Source: an uncultured Sulfitobacter sp. (GTDB lineage: Bacteria; Pseudomonadota; Alphaproteobacteria; Rhodobacterales; Rhodobacteraceae). From it: a DNA stretch of 64,000 nucleotides. A program made the position numbers and the translations under genes. The notes beneath the pieces were generated by a model. It was not told the DNA's origin. It made no database searches and saw only the letters and a program-made list of their open reading frames with translations. Numbering within the stretch: the first letter of the stretch is position 1; the number at the start of each line of letters is the position of its first letter. The DNA is taken from positions 372,001-436,000 of the forward strand of contig NZ_CANNBM010000001.1 in assembly GCF_947502895.1 (NCBI RefSeq), read 5' to 3'. Shown here piece by piece: positions 36,887 through 47,031 of this stretch.

Positions 36887-38494
36887 ATGAACGATCAACT
36901 CAAACAGCTGAGCACAGCCGTCACCGAGGGTCTGATGACCCGCCGTGAGTTTGTTGCCCGCGCGGCAGCCCTCGGCGTGACCGCCGCTGTTGCCAACTCG
37001 ATGCTTGCCAACGCAGCACAAGCGGACGGCCACGCCAAACCAGTTGCCGGCGGCACATTCCGCATGGGCGTCTCGGGCGGCGAAAGCACAAACACCCAAG
37101 ACCCTGCAAGCTGGGCCTCCGATGCGCCGCTCGCCACAGGTTTCTTCTGGGGCGAACCACTGGTCGAGCTGGCCAATGACGGCACACTGCGCGGTCTTGT
37201 TGCAGAAAGCTGGGAAGGCTCTGCCGATGCCTCCGTCTGGACGTTCAAGGTCCGTCAGGGCTGCACCTTCTCGGATGGCGCACAGGTCACAGCCGAAGAC
37301 GTTATGAAAACGATGGAGCGTCACTCCAACGAAGATTCCAAATCAGGCGCGCTCGGCATCATGAAAGGCATCAAGGCGATGTCCGTGGATGGCGACAACT
37401 TCATCTGCGAGCTGGAGACAGGCAACGCCGACCTTCCGTTCCTGATGGCCGACTATCACCTCATCATCCAGCCCGGTGGCGGCTTTGACGATCCAACAGC
37501 AGCAATCGGCACCGGCGCCTACACCATGGAAGACTACGAGCCTGGCGTGCGTGCCACGGCGGTACGTCGCGCCGACTATTGGGGTGGCTCACAAGAAGAA
37601 GTGGCCCACTATGACAAGGTCGAGCTGATCGTCCTGAACGACGCCACAGCCCGTACTGCCGCGTTGCAGTCGGGTCAGGTCGACGCGATCAACCGCGTTG
37701 AACCCAAGATCGCCAAGCTGCTGGACCGCGCACCAACGCTCTCGGTCAAAAACGTATCGGGCCGTGGCCACTATGTGTTCATCGCACACGTCGACACAGC
37801 ACCGCTGGATAACAACGATCTGCGTCTGGCACTGAAATACGCGATCAACCGTCAGGAAATGGTCGACAAGATCCTTCAGGGTTACGGCGGCGTCGGCAAC
37901 GACACACCGATCAACGCGGCCTACCCGTTGTTTGACGACAGCCTGCCACAGCGCGAATTCTCGCTTGAGAAAGCCGCCGAGCACTACAAAAAGTCCGGCC
38001 ATGATGGCAGCCCCATCGTTCTGCGCGTCGCAGATGGTGCCTTCCCCGGTGCGGTCGATGCCGCAGCCTTGTTCCAGCAGTCCGCCCAAGCGGCAGGCAT
38101 CCCGCTGGAAATCAAGCGTGAGCCAAACGATGGCTATTGGTCCGAAGTCTGGAACGTACAGCCCTTCTGTGCGTCCTATTGGGGTGGCCGTCCGGTGCAG
38201 GACCAGATGTTTGCAACAGCATATCTGTCCACCGCCGACTGGAACGACACCCGCTGGAAGCGTGACGAATTTGACGCCATGCTGATGGAAGCACGCGCCG
38301 AGCTGGACGATGCAAAGCGTAAAGAAATCTACGCCGCAATGAGCAAGATGCTGAACGAAGAGGGCGGCGTTATCCTTCCGATGTTCAACGACTTCGTCGA
38401 TGCGATCTCCAATGACGTTCAAGGCTATGTGGGCAACCCGAGCGGCCCGCAGATGTACTGGAAGACGTTCAAATACACGTGGAAGACGGCATAA
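36887..38494 (+). CDS. ABC peptide-type substrate-binding protein
   Basis: A 535-residue periplasmic binding protein of the SBP_bac_5 (DppA/OppA) family. The N-terminus carries TRREFVARAAALG, a twin-arginine export signal, with cleavage likely after NAAQA. Family blocks include VWTFKVRQGCTFSDGAQVTAEDV and LRLALKYAINRQEMV. It is followed at 5 bp by the first permease. The ligand may be a peptide, opine or other amide; the neighbouring CocE hydrolase is a hint. Confidence 0.92.
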   Translation: MNDQLKQLSTAVTEGLMTRREFVARAAALGVTAAVANSMLANAAQADGHAKPVAGGTFRMGVSGGESTNTQDPASWASDAPLATGFFWGEPLVELANDGTLRGLVAESWEGSADASVWTFKVRQGCTFSDGAQVTAEDVMKTMERHSNEDSKSGALGIMKGIKAMSVDGDNFICELETGNADLPFLMADYHLIIQPGGGFDDPTAAIGTGAYTMEDYEPGVRATAVRRADYWGGSQEEVAHYDKVELIVLNDATARTAALQSGQVDAINRVEPKIAKLLDRAPTLSVKNVSGRGHYVFIAHVDTAPLDNNDLRLALKYAINRQEMVDKILQGYGGVGNDTPINAAYPLFDDSLPQREFSLEKAAEHYKKSGHDGSPIVLRVADGAFPGAVDAAALFQQSAQAAGIPLEIKREPNDGYWSEVWNVQPFCASYWGGRPVQDQMFATAYLSTADWNDTRWKRDEFDAMLMEARAELDDAKRKEIYAAMSKMLNEEGGVILPMFNDFVDAISNDVQGYVGNPSGPQMYWKTFKYTWKTA

Positions 38495-38498
38495 GCCC

Positions 38499-39455
38499 GT
38501 GCATCCCATTATCAAACTGGTTGCCCAGCGTTTAACGCTGGGCATCCTACTGCTCTTCGCCGCGTCCATCCTGATCTTTGCTGGCACGACCATGCTGCCG
38601 GGTGATGTGGCGCAACAAATTCTCGGGCAAGGTGCTACACCGGAAAACCTCGCCAACCTGCGTGCCGAGCTGGGCCTGAACGACCCGCCCCTCACCCGCT
38701 ATTTCCAATGGCTGGGTGGCATTATGCAGGGCGATCTAGGCACCGCGCTGACCAATGGCCGCGACATCGCCGAAAGCATCGGCGGACGCCTCAAGAATAC
38801 CATGTTCCTTGCCTTCTGGGCGGCCGTCATTTCGGTCCCGTTGGCGATTTTCCTTGGCCTGCTGGCCGTGCGCTACAAAGACCGCTGGCCCGACAAGCTG
38901 ATCTCGGCGGTCACGCTCACCACCATCTCCATCCCCGAATTCATGATCGGCTATATCCTTGTGTACTGGCTGGCGATCAAAACACGCTGGTTTCCGTCCG
39001 TCGCCATCATGAACGACTCCATGAGCCTCGGCGAAAAGCTGAACGCCATCGCCATCCCCGTCATGGTCCTGACGCTCGTTGTGTTGGCACACATGATGCG
39101 CATGACGCGCGCAGCAATCCTCAATGTGATGCAATCCGCCTACATCGAGACAGCCGAGCTTAAGGGCCTGCGCATGCTCACCGTGATCCGCAAACACGCC
39201 TTTCCGAACGCTGTCGCCCCTATCGTTAATGTAGTGATGATCAACATGGCCTATCTGGTCGTCGGTGTTGTGGTTGTCGAGGTGGTCTTTGCCTACCCCG
39301 GCATGGGCCAATATCTGGTGGATCACGTCAGCAAACGCGATGTGCCGGTGGTGCAGGCCTGCGGTCTGATCTTTGCCGCGGTCTACATCGGTTTGAACCT
39401 TGTAGCCGATATCGTCTCCATCGTCACCAACCCCCGCCTGAGGCATCCAAAATGA
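38499..39455 (+). CDS. ABC transporter permease (DppB-like)
   Basis: A 318-residue inner-membrane permease with the N-terminal FAASILIFAGTTMLPGDVA of the OppB/DppB family, about six helices and the EAA loop (IETAELKGLRMLTVIRKHAFPNAVAPIV). It starts at GTG 38499, five bases after the binding protein. The stop overlaps the ATG of the split leader at 39452. Confidence 0.92.
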   Translation: MHPIIKLVAQRLTLGILLLFAASILIFAGTTMLPGDVAQQILGQGATPENLANLRAELGLNDPPLTRYFQWLGGIMQGDLGTALTNGRDIAESIGGRLKNTMFLAFWAAVISVPLAIFLGLLAVRYKDRWPDKLISAVTLTTISIPEFMIGYILVYWLAIKTRWFPSVAIMNDSMSLGEKLNAIAIPVMVLTLVVLAHMMRMTRAAILNVMQSAYIETAELKGLRMLTVIRKHAFPNAVAPIVNVVMINMAYLVVGVVVVEVVFAYPGMGQYLVDHVSKRDVPVVQACGLIFAAVYIGLNLVADIVSIVTNPRLRHPK

Positions 39456-39580
39456 GTTTTTCTCCGAAGAAACTCGTTTCGCGCGGCCCAGCGGTGTTGC
39501 TGGGCAAAAGCGCCGGGAGGCGCCTCGCAGCGTTTACCGCCCCACACACTCCGCCCCTCAAACGGAGCACATCTAAATGA
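39452..39580 (+). pseudogene. Detached leader of the second permease, 42 codons
   Basis: ATG 39452 overlaps the DppB stop as ATGA, and its own TGA (39578-39580) overlaps the start of the next permease as ATGA. The first 19 residues, MSFSPKKLVSRGPAVLLGK, look like the normal N-terminus of a DppC permease that would continue with MIRIPPAALIG. A 68-bp stretch (39509-39576) with two small hairpins separates these parts and shifts the frame. I read it as an insertion that turned one gene into a coupled leader plus a shortened permease. Confidence 0.6.
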
Positions 39581-40392
39581 TCCGCATCCCCCCCGCCGCC
39601 CTGATTGGGCTAGTATTCACTGGCGTATTCTTCTTCTGCGCCATCTTCGCCCCATGGATCGCCCCCTATGGCATGGCCGAAGTTGTCGGCGACGTTTGGG
39701 AGCCTTCCTCGGACGAATTCCTGCTCGGCACCGACAGCATCGGGCGCGACCTGCTCAGCCGTATGATATGGGGTGGGCGCACGACGATCTTTATTGCGAC
39801 AGCCGCAACCATCCTCAGCTTTACCACGGGCGCGGTTCTTGGCTTCTTCGCCGCCGTATCAGGCGGCTGGATCGATCAGGCGCTCAGCCGCTTCATCGAC
39901 CTTATCATGTCCATCCCGTCGCTTATCTTTGCGCTGGTGGTCCTGTCGGTCCTGCCCACAACCATCCTTACCCTGATCGTTTTGATGGGGCTTTTGGACA
40001 GCACCCGCGTCTTCCGCCTCGCCCGTGCGGTGGCCGTTGATATCACCGTCATGGATTACGTCGAAGCCGCACGTCTGCGCGGCGAGAAAATCGGCTGGAT
40101 CATCTTCCGCGAAACGCTGCCCAACGCCCTGTCGCCGCTGGTGGCCGAGATGGGCCTGCGTTTCATCTTCATGGTGCTCTTTGTTTCCACCCTGTCATTC
40201 CTCGGCCTTGGCGTTCAGCCACCACAGGCCGACTGGGGCGGCATCGTGAAAGAGAACAAGGAAGGCATCAACTATGGTATTCAGGCGGCCCTTTACCCCG
40301 CCTACGCCATCGCAGCCCTGTGCATCTCGATTAACCTCGTGGCCGATTGGGTTCTCAGCCGCACCACATCGCTGAAAGGGGGCCGCGGATGA
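39577..40392 (+). CDS. ABC transporter permease (DppC-like), shortened N-terminus
   Basis: A 271-residue permease of the OppC/DppC family. The helices and EAA loop (VEAARLRGEKIGWIIFRETLPNALSPLV) are intact, as is DSIGRDLLSRMIWGGRTT. It begins abruptly at MIRIPPAALIGLV, the start of its first helix; the usual cytosolic leader lies upstream in another frame. Translation probably depends on termination-reinitiation at the ATGA. It overlaps the ATPase start by 4 bp. Confidence 0.9.
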   Translation: MIRIPPAALIGLVFTGVFFFCAIFAPWIAPYGMAEVVGDVWEPSSDEFLLGTDSIGRDLLSRMIWGGRTTIFIATAATILSFTTGAVLGFFAAVSGGWIDQALSRFIDLIMSIPSLIFALVVLSVLPTTILTLIVLMGLLDSTRVFRLARAVAVDITVMDYVEAARLRGEKIGWIIFRETLPNALSPLVAEMGLRFIFMVLFVSTLSFLGLGVQPPQADWGGIVKENKEGINYGIQAALYPAYAIAALCISINLVADWVLSRTTSLKGGRG

Positions 40393-42026
40393 GCGAGCCA
40401 CTGCTAAAAGTACGCGGCCTGAAAATCGGCGCGACGATCTATCCCCCCGGAGAGAAATCACGCGACATCGAAATCGTGCATGGTGTCGATTTTGATCTGG
40501 AGGCGGGTAAGGTCCTCGGCCTCATCGGGGAATCCGGCGCGGGTAAGTCCACCATCGGTCTGGCCGCCATGGCCTACGGGCGCGGCGGGGTCGAGCTTAC
40601 GGGCGGCGAGGTCTGGGTCAACGGGCGCGACGTGCTGCAATCGGGCATGTCGGACAAGCGCCGCCTGCGCGGTGCCGAAGTCACTTACGTCTCGCAGTCC
40701 GCTGCGGCCTCTTTCAACCCTGCCAAACGGATCATGGAACAAGTGATTGAGGCAGCAGTCGGCCAAGGCAAGTTCTCCAAGAAAGACGCCGAAGACCGCG
40801 CCGTTGCCCTGTTTGACAAACTCGGCCTGCCCGATCCCGAAAACATCGGCTCACGCTATCCACACCAAGTGTCGGGTGGCCAGCTCCAGCGGTGCATGAC
40901 CGCCCTTGCACTCTGCCCGCAGCCTGATCTTGTGGTCTTTGACGAGCCGACGACAGCCCTCGATGTCACCACCCAGATCGACGTTCTCAAGGCGATCAAG
41001 GATGCGATCCGCGACACAGGCGTTGCCGCCCTCTATATCACACACGATCTGGCGGTTGTGGCGCAGGTCAGCGACCACATCATGGTGCTGCAACAGGGTG
41101 CCATGGTCGAATACGGCACCACCGATCAGATCATCAACGCCCCGCGTGAGGAATATACGCAGGCGCTTGTCTCTGTCCGCTCGATCAAACACGTTGAAAA
41201 AGCGCCGACCGACGATCCGATCCTCAAGGTCGAAGGCGTCACCGCGCGCTACAGCGGCACGACATTCGACGTGCTCAAGAACATCAACGTCGATATCCAC
41301 GCAGGCCAGACCCTTGCTGTAGTGGGCGAAAGCGGATCAGGCAAATCAACGCTGGCGCGCGTGATCACAGGCCTGCTGCCGCCCAGCGCGGGGCAAATTA
41401 CCTTTGATGGCCGCACACTCACCCCCGATCTGGCCACGCGGCCCGTGGATGATCTGCGCGAGTTGCAGATGATCTACCAGATGGCCGACACGGCCATGAA
41501 CCCGCGCCAGACCGTCGGCACCATCATCGGCCGCCCGCTTGAGTTCTACTTCGGCCTCAAAGGCAAAGCCAAACAAGAACGCATCCAGCAGCTGCTGGAC
41601 GAAATCGAATTGGGCGAAGGGTTTCAGGACCGTTATCCGGCCGAGCTGTCGGGCGGGCAAAAACAACGCGTATGCATCGCCCGCGCACTGGCCGCCAAAC
41701 CCAAGCTCATCATCTGCGACGAGGTAACATCCGCGCTTGATCCGCTGGTCGCCGACGGCATCCTCAAACTGCTGTTGCGCCTGCAAAAGGTCGAGGACGT
41801 GGCATACCTCTTCATCACCCACGATCTGGCCACTGTAAAAGCCATCGCCGACAGCATCGCCGTGATGTTTCAGGGCGAAGTCGTCCGCTACGGCCCCAAA
41901 TCGCAGGTCTTGTCCCCTCCCTTCGACGATTACACCGATCTGCTGCTCAGCTCCGTACCGGAAATGCGCCTCGGCTGGTTGGAGGAAGTCATCGCCAACC
42001 GCAAAATGGAAAGCGCCGGTAACTAG
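40389..42026 (+). CDS. ABC transporter, fused double ATPase (DppD-DppF-like)
   Basis: A 545-residue protein with two ATPase halves. The first has GESGAGKST, VSGGQLQR and VFDEPTTALD; the second GESGSGKST, LSGGQKQR and ICDEVTSALD. The second Walker B region has Val instead of the usual Pro (DEV), a common variant in this fused form. It energises uptake with the two permeases. ATG 40389 overlaps the permease stop. The fused form explains why there is no separate second ATPase gene. Confidence 0.93.
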   Translation: MSEPLLKVRGLKIGATIYPPGEKSRDIEIVHGVDFDLEAGKVLGLIGESGAGKSTIGLAAMAYGRGGVELTGGEVWVNGRDVLQSGMSDKRRLRGAEVTYVSQSAAASFNPAKRIMEQVIEAAVGQGKFSKKDAEDRAVALFDKLGLPDPENIGSRYPHQVSGGQLQRCMTALALCPQPDLVVFDEPTTALDVTTQIDVLKAIKDAIRDTGVAALYITHDLAVVAQVSDHIMVLQQGAMVEYGTTDQIINAPREEYTQALVSVRSIKHVEKAPTDDPILKVEGVTARYSGTTFDVLKNINVDIHAGQTLAVVGESGSGKSTLARVITGLLPPSAGQITFDGRTLTPDLATRPVDDLRELQMIYQMADTAMNPRQTVGTIIGRPLEFYFGLKGKAKQERIQQLLDEIELGEGFQDRYPAELSGGQKQRVCIARALAAKPKLIICDEVTSALDPLVADGILKLLLRLQKVEDVAYLFITHDLATVKAIADSIAVMFQGEVVRYGPKSQVLSPPFDDYTDLLLSSVPEMRLGWLEEVIANRKMESAGN

Positions 42027-42132
42027 CATCAGCGACGGGCGGTATGCGTCGCTGCAAATATCGCCTCAAAACCCGTTCAGACTGATGCCGCTGTTCACGC
42101 AGGTAGCGGATTTCTAAAAGATAGCGTCTGGT

Positions 42133-43053
42133 CTACTGACTACGTTGACCACCGAAAATTCTCTCGATCTGTGACAGGCCGCGAGGGCCTTCATAAAGCT
42201 CTGCGCGCGAAAACACCGGATGAGCCAAGGCATCGCGCACTGTGATAAACGTCCAACCCTGCGCTTCGTACCAATCAAGCAGCGTCGCCAAGTGATCTGC
42301 ATTGATCCGGTTAAGATGAACAAGCAGGATATGATCGACATCCCCGCCCAGTTCGTCCACGGCAAGTGTCTGGAAATAGGATGTGCGTTCGTACATGTGG
42401 GCAAGGTAATTCTGCGCGATGATCGCGGCAGCCTCCGTGTCACCGTCCGAGACAGCCTTCGTATAGTCGGCATTAAACTGCCATTCATCGTTGTCGATTG
42501 TAACAGGCACGTTCTGGTAGCCAAGGCCGCTTAGGATTTGCGTCGCAGCCGCTCTCTTGGCGGCAGTTTCTCCTTGGCGCAGATAGGGAAAGCGGTAATA
42601 TTTTGGCCCGTCAATCCACTCGGCCAACACATCATCCGTCTTGCGCGTTTCTTCAAGGAACGCATCAGGCGTCAGGGTTCCATAATCCGGGTGTGACCAG
42701 CTGTGGTTTCCGATGGTATGGCCAGCATCGGCAAACGCTTGCAGCGCAGGCCGCGTTTCGGGTTTGACGTTCTGTCCTATGACAAAACCGGTCGCCACAA
42801 TCCTGTGCTCTCTAAGAGCTGATACAATGTTCCTTGCATATTCCAACCCGTCCTCGGGGCTTGCCCCTCCAAACGTAACATACGGAAGATCGTCAACGGT
42901 AATGGCTATGCGGGACGGGATTGTGGAAACAGGAACCGCTGGAACGCTCGAGACTGGCCTGCTGTCGTCCTCGTTGCAGGCAGCCAGAAGAACGCCAACC
43001 CCCAGCAACAGCGACAATCCAAAGAGGTTTCGCATAGCCCTTCGTCTTAGCAT
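42133..43053 (-). CDS. Polysaccharide deacetylase lipoprotein (NodB fold)
   Basis: A 306-residue exported NodB-homology protein. The lipobox is VLLAAC near residue 26. Motif 1 is AITVDDLPY, motif 2 GNHSWSHPD (metal His pair) and motif 3 FRFPYLR-like (YRFPYLRQG). It would deacetylate an N-acetylated sugar polymer in the envelope, such as peptidoglycan or matrix. ATG 43053 is used; ATG 43035 in frame is an alternative. It stands alone between the ABC operon (convergent) and the iron operon. Confidence 0.87.
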   Translation of the reverse strand: MLRRRAMRNLFGLSLLLGVGVLLAACNEDDSRPVSSVPAVPVSTIPSRIAITVDDLPYVTFGGASPEDGLEYARNIVSALREHRIVATGFVIGQNVKPETRPALQAFADAGHTIGNHSWSHPDYGTLTPDAFLEETRKTDDVLAEWIDGPKYYRFPYLRQGETAAKRAAATQILSGLGYQNVPVTIDNDEWQFNADYTKAVSDGDTEAAAIIAQNYLAHMYERTSYFQTLAVDELGGDVDHILLVHLNRINADHLATLLDWYEAQGWTFITVRDALAHPVFSRAELYEGPRGLSQIERIFGGQRSQ

Positions 43054-43407
43054 ATCCGTTACCTGCTGGTTGCTGATCTGTTCGTCGCACGATAGGCGTT
43101 TCTCTCGATTGCCACCTGCCGCAGTTTTTGGACAAGCGGCCTTGGGCTGGGTCGCCTGAAACAGGTCAACGGCGCTGTAGCAGTGTCCTGCAACACCGCC
43201 CCCACAGTGCGCTTGTTGAACCATGCAGCAAAGTAAGGCTGGTGAAAATATGTAACAACACCCTCGCCTCCCTACCCTTGGTAGACTCTGACACTGCACA
43301 GACCTTTAGCATTTCGCTCAAAAAGGAATGGACACTTGAGGCAATGCACACAAGCCCGACGCCAGCCGAAGGTTACACTTCTCACTGCCCGAATAATACG
43401 CGGCCAG
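43054..43407. other. Intergenic, end of iron operon and deacetylase promoter
   Basis: The iron operon ends at 43408 and the deacetylase starts at 43053, both on the minus strand. Open frames here are short and have no recognisable product or ribosome site. I see no strong terminator; the gap must hold the deacetylase promoter. Confidence 0.5.
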
Positions 43408-44490
43408 TTACACAACAATCAGATGATTATCCCAAGCATGACCTGCTGGCCTTTGCAGGACTGGATCAGTCCTTTTGTAGAATCCAAGGCGGCCCTGCCC
43501 CGTTGTCACGGCAAACCCCTGCGCACTTGGCGCAATTCCACATACATCGAGAATGGTAGATCTGGAAGACAGCGCCAGTGTCGCGGTGTCATACCTGTCG
43601 ACCATATTGCCCCGAGGGGAGGTCACACCGATTGAGGCGCCGTCTTGGGCGTAGGCGATGCTACCGATGTATCCGTCAAGCGCCCGCAGCATATCCGCCG
43701 AGAGTGCGGCAAAGCCGATCTTTTGCCCTCGCTTATGGCGCGCAACAAGCGCGGGCGCTGTGCCATAACCCTGCCACTGCATCCCGATCGCCACCTCGCC
43801 TGCGCTGTTTATCGCCAGATGCCGCATTGAGCTTTTCTGATGCTCAGCCGTCAATCCAGCCACCTCGACGACAACACCACCCTCGATATACGAGAGGTTT
43901 GATTGCATTGTGGCAATGTTGAGCTTGGTTCGGCCCGTATCAGGGTGGGTATCAATACCCCCGTTTGCAACAACCAGTATATCCGAATTCGGCATCCGCT
44001 TGATGTCATGTGGCCCGATACCGCCACTGTCGAACTCGGCCACACGCGTGTAGCCTGCATGAACATCCCAAACGCCAATACGGCCCCGCCCGCCTTCAAA
44101 GTCGTTCTCGGTGGTAAACAGCCAGTCCCCACCCGACGAGAATGCACCATGACCATAGAAATGGCGGCCTTGTTGCGCCTTCAGACGTGCTTTTTCTTTC
44201 CCCGAAACGCAATCAATAACGATGGCAAATGTCCCGGGCCTGCGCGCGAATGCGACAGCTTCGGGGCGCACAGGATGTCCAGCAGCAGCATGCCCGCGCG
44301 CAGGCAATGGTATCCGAAACAAAACCTCCAACGCGTCACTAAGACCGCACAGCATGTAGGAACCGTCAGGTCTTGCAGCAGCCGAAAGGAAAGCAGGCTT
44401 TCCAGCATCGGCCCATGTCGGGGCGGGGACGACACCAACCGCCAGCAAACCCGCCACAAAGCCGCGCCGATGCGTTTCACGTATTTTCAC
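43408..44490 (-). CDS. DUF1513 periplasmic beta-propeller protein
   Basis: A 360-residue exported protein of the DUF1513 family. It has a twin-arginine-like signal (THRRGFVAGLLAVG) and repeated beta-propeller-type segments such as RIGVWDVHAGYTRVAEFDSGGIGPHDIKRMPNSDILVVANGG. DUF1513 genes recur at the end of imelysin clusters and are presumed to help periplasmic iron handling. GTG 44490 starts one base after the imelysin stop. The ends agree with the family length. Confidence 0.87.
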   Translation of the reverse strand: MKIRETHRRGFVAGLLAVGVVPAPTWADAGKPAFLSAAARPDGSYMLCGLSDALEVLFRIPLPARGHAAAGHPVRPEAVAFARRPGTFAIVIDCVSGKEKARLKAQQGRHFYGHGAFSSGGDWLFTTENDFEGGRGRIGVWDVHAGYTRVAEFDSGGIGPHDIKRMPNSDILVVANGGIDTHPDTGRTKLNIATMQSNLSYIEGGVVVEVAGLTAEHQKSSMRHLAINSAGEVAIGMQWQGYGTAPALVARHKRGQKIGFAALSADMLRALDGYIGSIAYAQDGASIGVTSPRGNMVDRYDTATLALSSRSTILDVCGIAPSAQGFAVTTGQGRLGFYKRTDPVLQRPAGHAWDNHLIVV

Positions 44491-44491
44491 A

Positions 44492-45508
44492 TCAATCACC
44501 GTCCAGCGCGTTGAAACCCGCAGCAACCCCAAGCGTGGGACCAAGCTCTTCAGTCACCAAAGCGCGGATTGCGTCCACAGATTGTTGCAAGACTTCAACT
44601 TTCAGGCGGGTCTGCGGCGCTGACACACCTGCAAAGATTGGGTCTTTGAGATCATTGAGCTGGATGACCGCTTTGTTGAAACGACCCTCAATTCGTGCGC
44701 TCAGGTCAGCATCATTTGCTGACAGATGCCGCGCAAGGTCGCGCAGGGCCTCAAGGCTCAATGCGACGTTGCGCGCAGAACGGCCAGACCGCCAAGCTTC
44801 GGCACGTGCAGGCCGCGGGCGATCGTATGTGCCAAGAGGGCGGCCAAGGCGTGTCTCTGACGTGAATTGCAAACCTGTCGCCAGTGCCTTGAACAGCTCT
44901 TGCAGAACTTCATCATCCGACCGGTAAACACCTTGTACCGCAGGCTCTAGCAGTGCGGCTGCATAGTCTGTCTGCCAGTCCTGCGCAATTGCAGCACTGT
45001 TGTTGGCTATATCTGCAGCCACAGTCCGAACAAGCGTGCAGAGGTATTCGTGACTGGCACCAGAGGTAGTTGCCTCATCAAACAGCAAAAGCTCCATCGC
45101 ATAAAACCCCCGCGCAGCAATAGAAACCTGCGCATAAGCGTCCGCGTTCTGCGCAACGGGGTCTTGCGCAGACATAAGCGAAGCAAGCGCACGGGGTGTT
45201 GCCCCGCGACTGTCAGGCCAGAATGCCAGTGCAAACGCGCGGTCACCAACCTCGGTTGGGCCAAAGCGCAGATGGCTCACAGCCAGCCACGCGTCAAAGG
45301 CTTCTGAATAACGGCTCCGCAAGGTCTGGGATGCCGGATCACAATCGGATCGGGCCGTTTCATCAAGTTTTGCAGTCTGCGCTGCAAGCGTATCGGCCCC
45401 CGCCAGAACGTGATCGACAACGATGCCTGTTATCATCTCGTTCCGGGTCTGTGCGTGTGATGGTCCCGCGAAAAGGGCAAGCGCAGCGCTGAGCAAAAAG
45501 CGTTTCAT
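44492..45508 (-). CDS. Imelysin-family periplasmic protein (second copy)
   Basis: A 338-residue helical protein with a signal peptide (to SHAQ, residue 20). It belongs to the imelysin peptidase-like family, which includes iron-uptake proteins rather than proven peptidases. The signature GxHxxE reads GFYAME (134-139): the His is Tyr, so this copy probably lacks the usual metal site of the imelysin upstream. A Cys pair (C56 and C155 or so) could form a disulphide. It lies between the di-haem gene (4 bp overlap) and DUF1513. Confidence 0.87.
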   Translation of the reverse strand: MKRFLLSAALALFAGPSHAQTRNEMITGIVVDHVLAGADTLAAQTAKLDETARSDCDPASQTLRSRYSEAFDAWLAVSHLRFGPTEVGDRAFALAFWPDSRGATPRALASLMSAQDPVAQNADAYAQVSIAARGFYAMELLLFDEATTSGASHEYLCTLVRTVAADIANNSAAIAQDWQTDYAAALLEPAVQGVYRSDDEVLQELFKALATGLQFTSETRLGRPLGTYDRPRPARAEAWRSGRSARNVALSLEALRDLARHLSANDADLSARIEGRFNKAVIQLNDLKDPIFAGVSAPQTRLKVEVLQQSVDAIRALVTEELGPTLGVAAGFNALDGD

Positions 45509-47031
45509 AAGCTCTCCAGATAAGCAATCAGCGCCTCGCGCTCGGATGTTGGCAGCGCGATAACTCTGTCGCGCTGCGCAGCCGCTTCACCCCCGTGCCA
45601 TAGCACGGCCTCCAACAAGGATCGCGCACGACCGTCGTGCAGAAAATAGCTGTGCCCGCTGACCTGCTGCGTCAGACCGATGCCCCAGAGCGGCGGCGTG
45701 CGCCATTCCCTGCCCGTTGCGCGGGCCTCTGGGCGGTTGTCAGCAAGGTCAGGCCCCATGTCGTGCAGCAGCATGTCCGTGTAGGGCCAGATCAGCTGAA
45801 AACTCTGCTCGGGCTGATCTGCCAACCGCTGCGTGACGAAAGACGGCGTGTGGCACGAGGTACAGCCGGTCTCGTAGAAGACCTGCTTGCCAGCCAGGAC
45901 CACAGGGTCATCCACCCCTCTGCGCGCAGGGACACCAAGATTACGGCTATAAAACGTGACAAGATCGAGCCCAACCTGATCAATCTCGAAGACGCGGTCA
46001 TCACCATCCCCGTGGACGGCTGCAATGCAGTCGGTTTGCAGGTCTGTGCATTCGCCTGCACCCGCCTGAAAAATCGGATTGGAGATACCGATATCGCCTG
46101 CAAAGGCGCTCGCGGATTGCTCCAGAATGGTCGGGTTACCTGCTTTGAGGCCGAAACGGCCCAGCATGGGTTGGTTGTGGACCTGCGACCATACGATGTT
46201 AGGGCGGCCCGAAATGCCGTCCCCGTCCGCATCCTCCGGATCGGCATGTGCAAGGATATCGGCGGTGGATATCGCTTCCAACAGCCCCAAACCAATCATC
46301 TGCGGTGCAATCCGCGGGCTCAGCATCGCGTCTTTGTGCAAAGGGCCATAGCCGAGGTCGGCAGCCCTATAAGTCGGGTGTCTGAGCGAAACACTGGTCC
46401 CGTCCGCCAAAGTGATCACTTCTTCTTTATATGTAATGTCCAAACGGTATTCCGACGGGTGCCCCTGCACTGCAAAATCCTGAAGCTGTGTGCCATACGT
46501 CGGGTCGGGTCGCGTCGCAAAATATCCTTCGATCTGCTCTATCGCGTCCGCCTGTGTGCCGGGGACAGAGACACGCAAGAACATCGAAATCGAATTGTCG
46601 GCGGCATTTTCTGGCGGGTGGCCGCGACCGTCCTTGATATGGCACCGCTGGCATGAACGCGCATTGTAAAGCGGCCCTAGCCCGTCAGATGCAAGTGTGG
46701 AGGATGGCGAAGACACCCAGAGCTTGCGAAACAGCCCGTTGCCGACTTTGAAATTCAACTCATCCTCAAAGGTGATGTTGCCGGACGGTAGCGAAAAGGC
46801 ATCAGCATCGCTGCGCGCACGTACAGTCGCAGCACCAGCCGCGTTCTGCTCGAACTTCTGGGCCGTGCCAAAGGTCGTCGCAGGTCTGGTCACAGCCGCA
46901 ACACGCGCCGCCTCCTCCGCAGTGCGAGGGATTACATTCAGGTGCGGATCACCAAGGCGCAGGGCGTTATCTTGCGCCGTGGCAGCGGTTGCAAGAACCG
47001 CTACCAGCGCGAAGGTACTACTCCGCTTCAT
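45505..47031 (-). CDS. Di-haem oxidoreductase, DUF1111 (thiol-oxidoreductase type)
   Basis: A 508-residue periplasmic cytochrome with signal peptide (to AATAQ). Two c-type haem motifs are visible: CQRCH at 127-131 and CTSCH at 390-394. The DUF1111 family is a constant partner of imelysins, presumably oxidising or reducing iron as it enters. An acidic [15 protein letters not shown] segment (265-278) resembles a calcium loop. ATG 47031 is chosen because the signal peptide starts there; it overlaps bfr by 14 bp. Confidence 0.92.
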   Translation of the reverse strand: MKRSSTFALVAVLATAATAQDNALRLGDPHLNVIPRTAEEAARVAAVTRPATTFGTAQKFEQNAAGAATVRARSDADAFSLPSGNITFEDELNFKVGNGLFRKLWVSSPSSTLASDGLGPLYNARSCQRCHIKDGRGHPPENAADNSISMFLRVSVPGTQADAIEQIEGYFATRPDPTYGTQLQDFAVQGHPSEYRLDITYKEEVITLADGTSVSLRHPTYRAADLGYGPLHKDAMLSPRIAPQMIGLGLLEAISTADILAHADPEDADGDGISGRPNIVWSQVHNQPMLGRFGLKAGNPTILEQSASAFAGDIGISNPIFQAGAGECTDLQTDCIAAVHGDGDDRVFEIDQVGLDLVTFYSRNLGVPARRGVDDPVVLAGKQVFYETGCTSCHTPSFVTQRLADQPEQSFQLIWPYTDMLLHDMGPDLADNRPEARATGREWRTPPLWGIGLTQQVSGHSYFLHDGRARSLLEAVLWHGGEAAAQRDRVIALPTSEREALIAYLESL

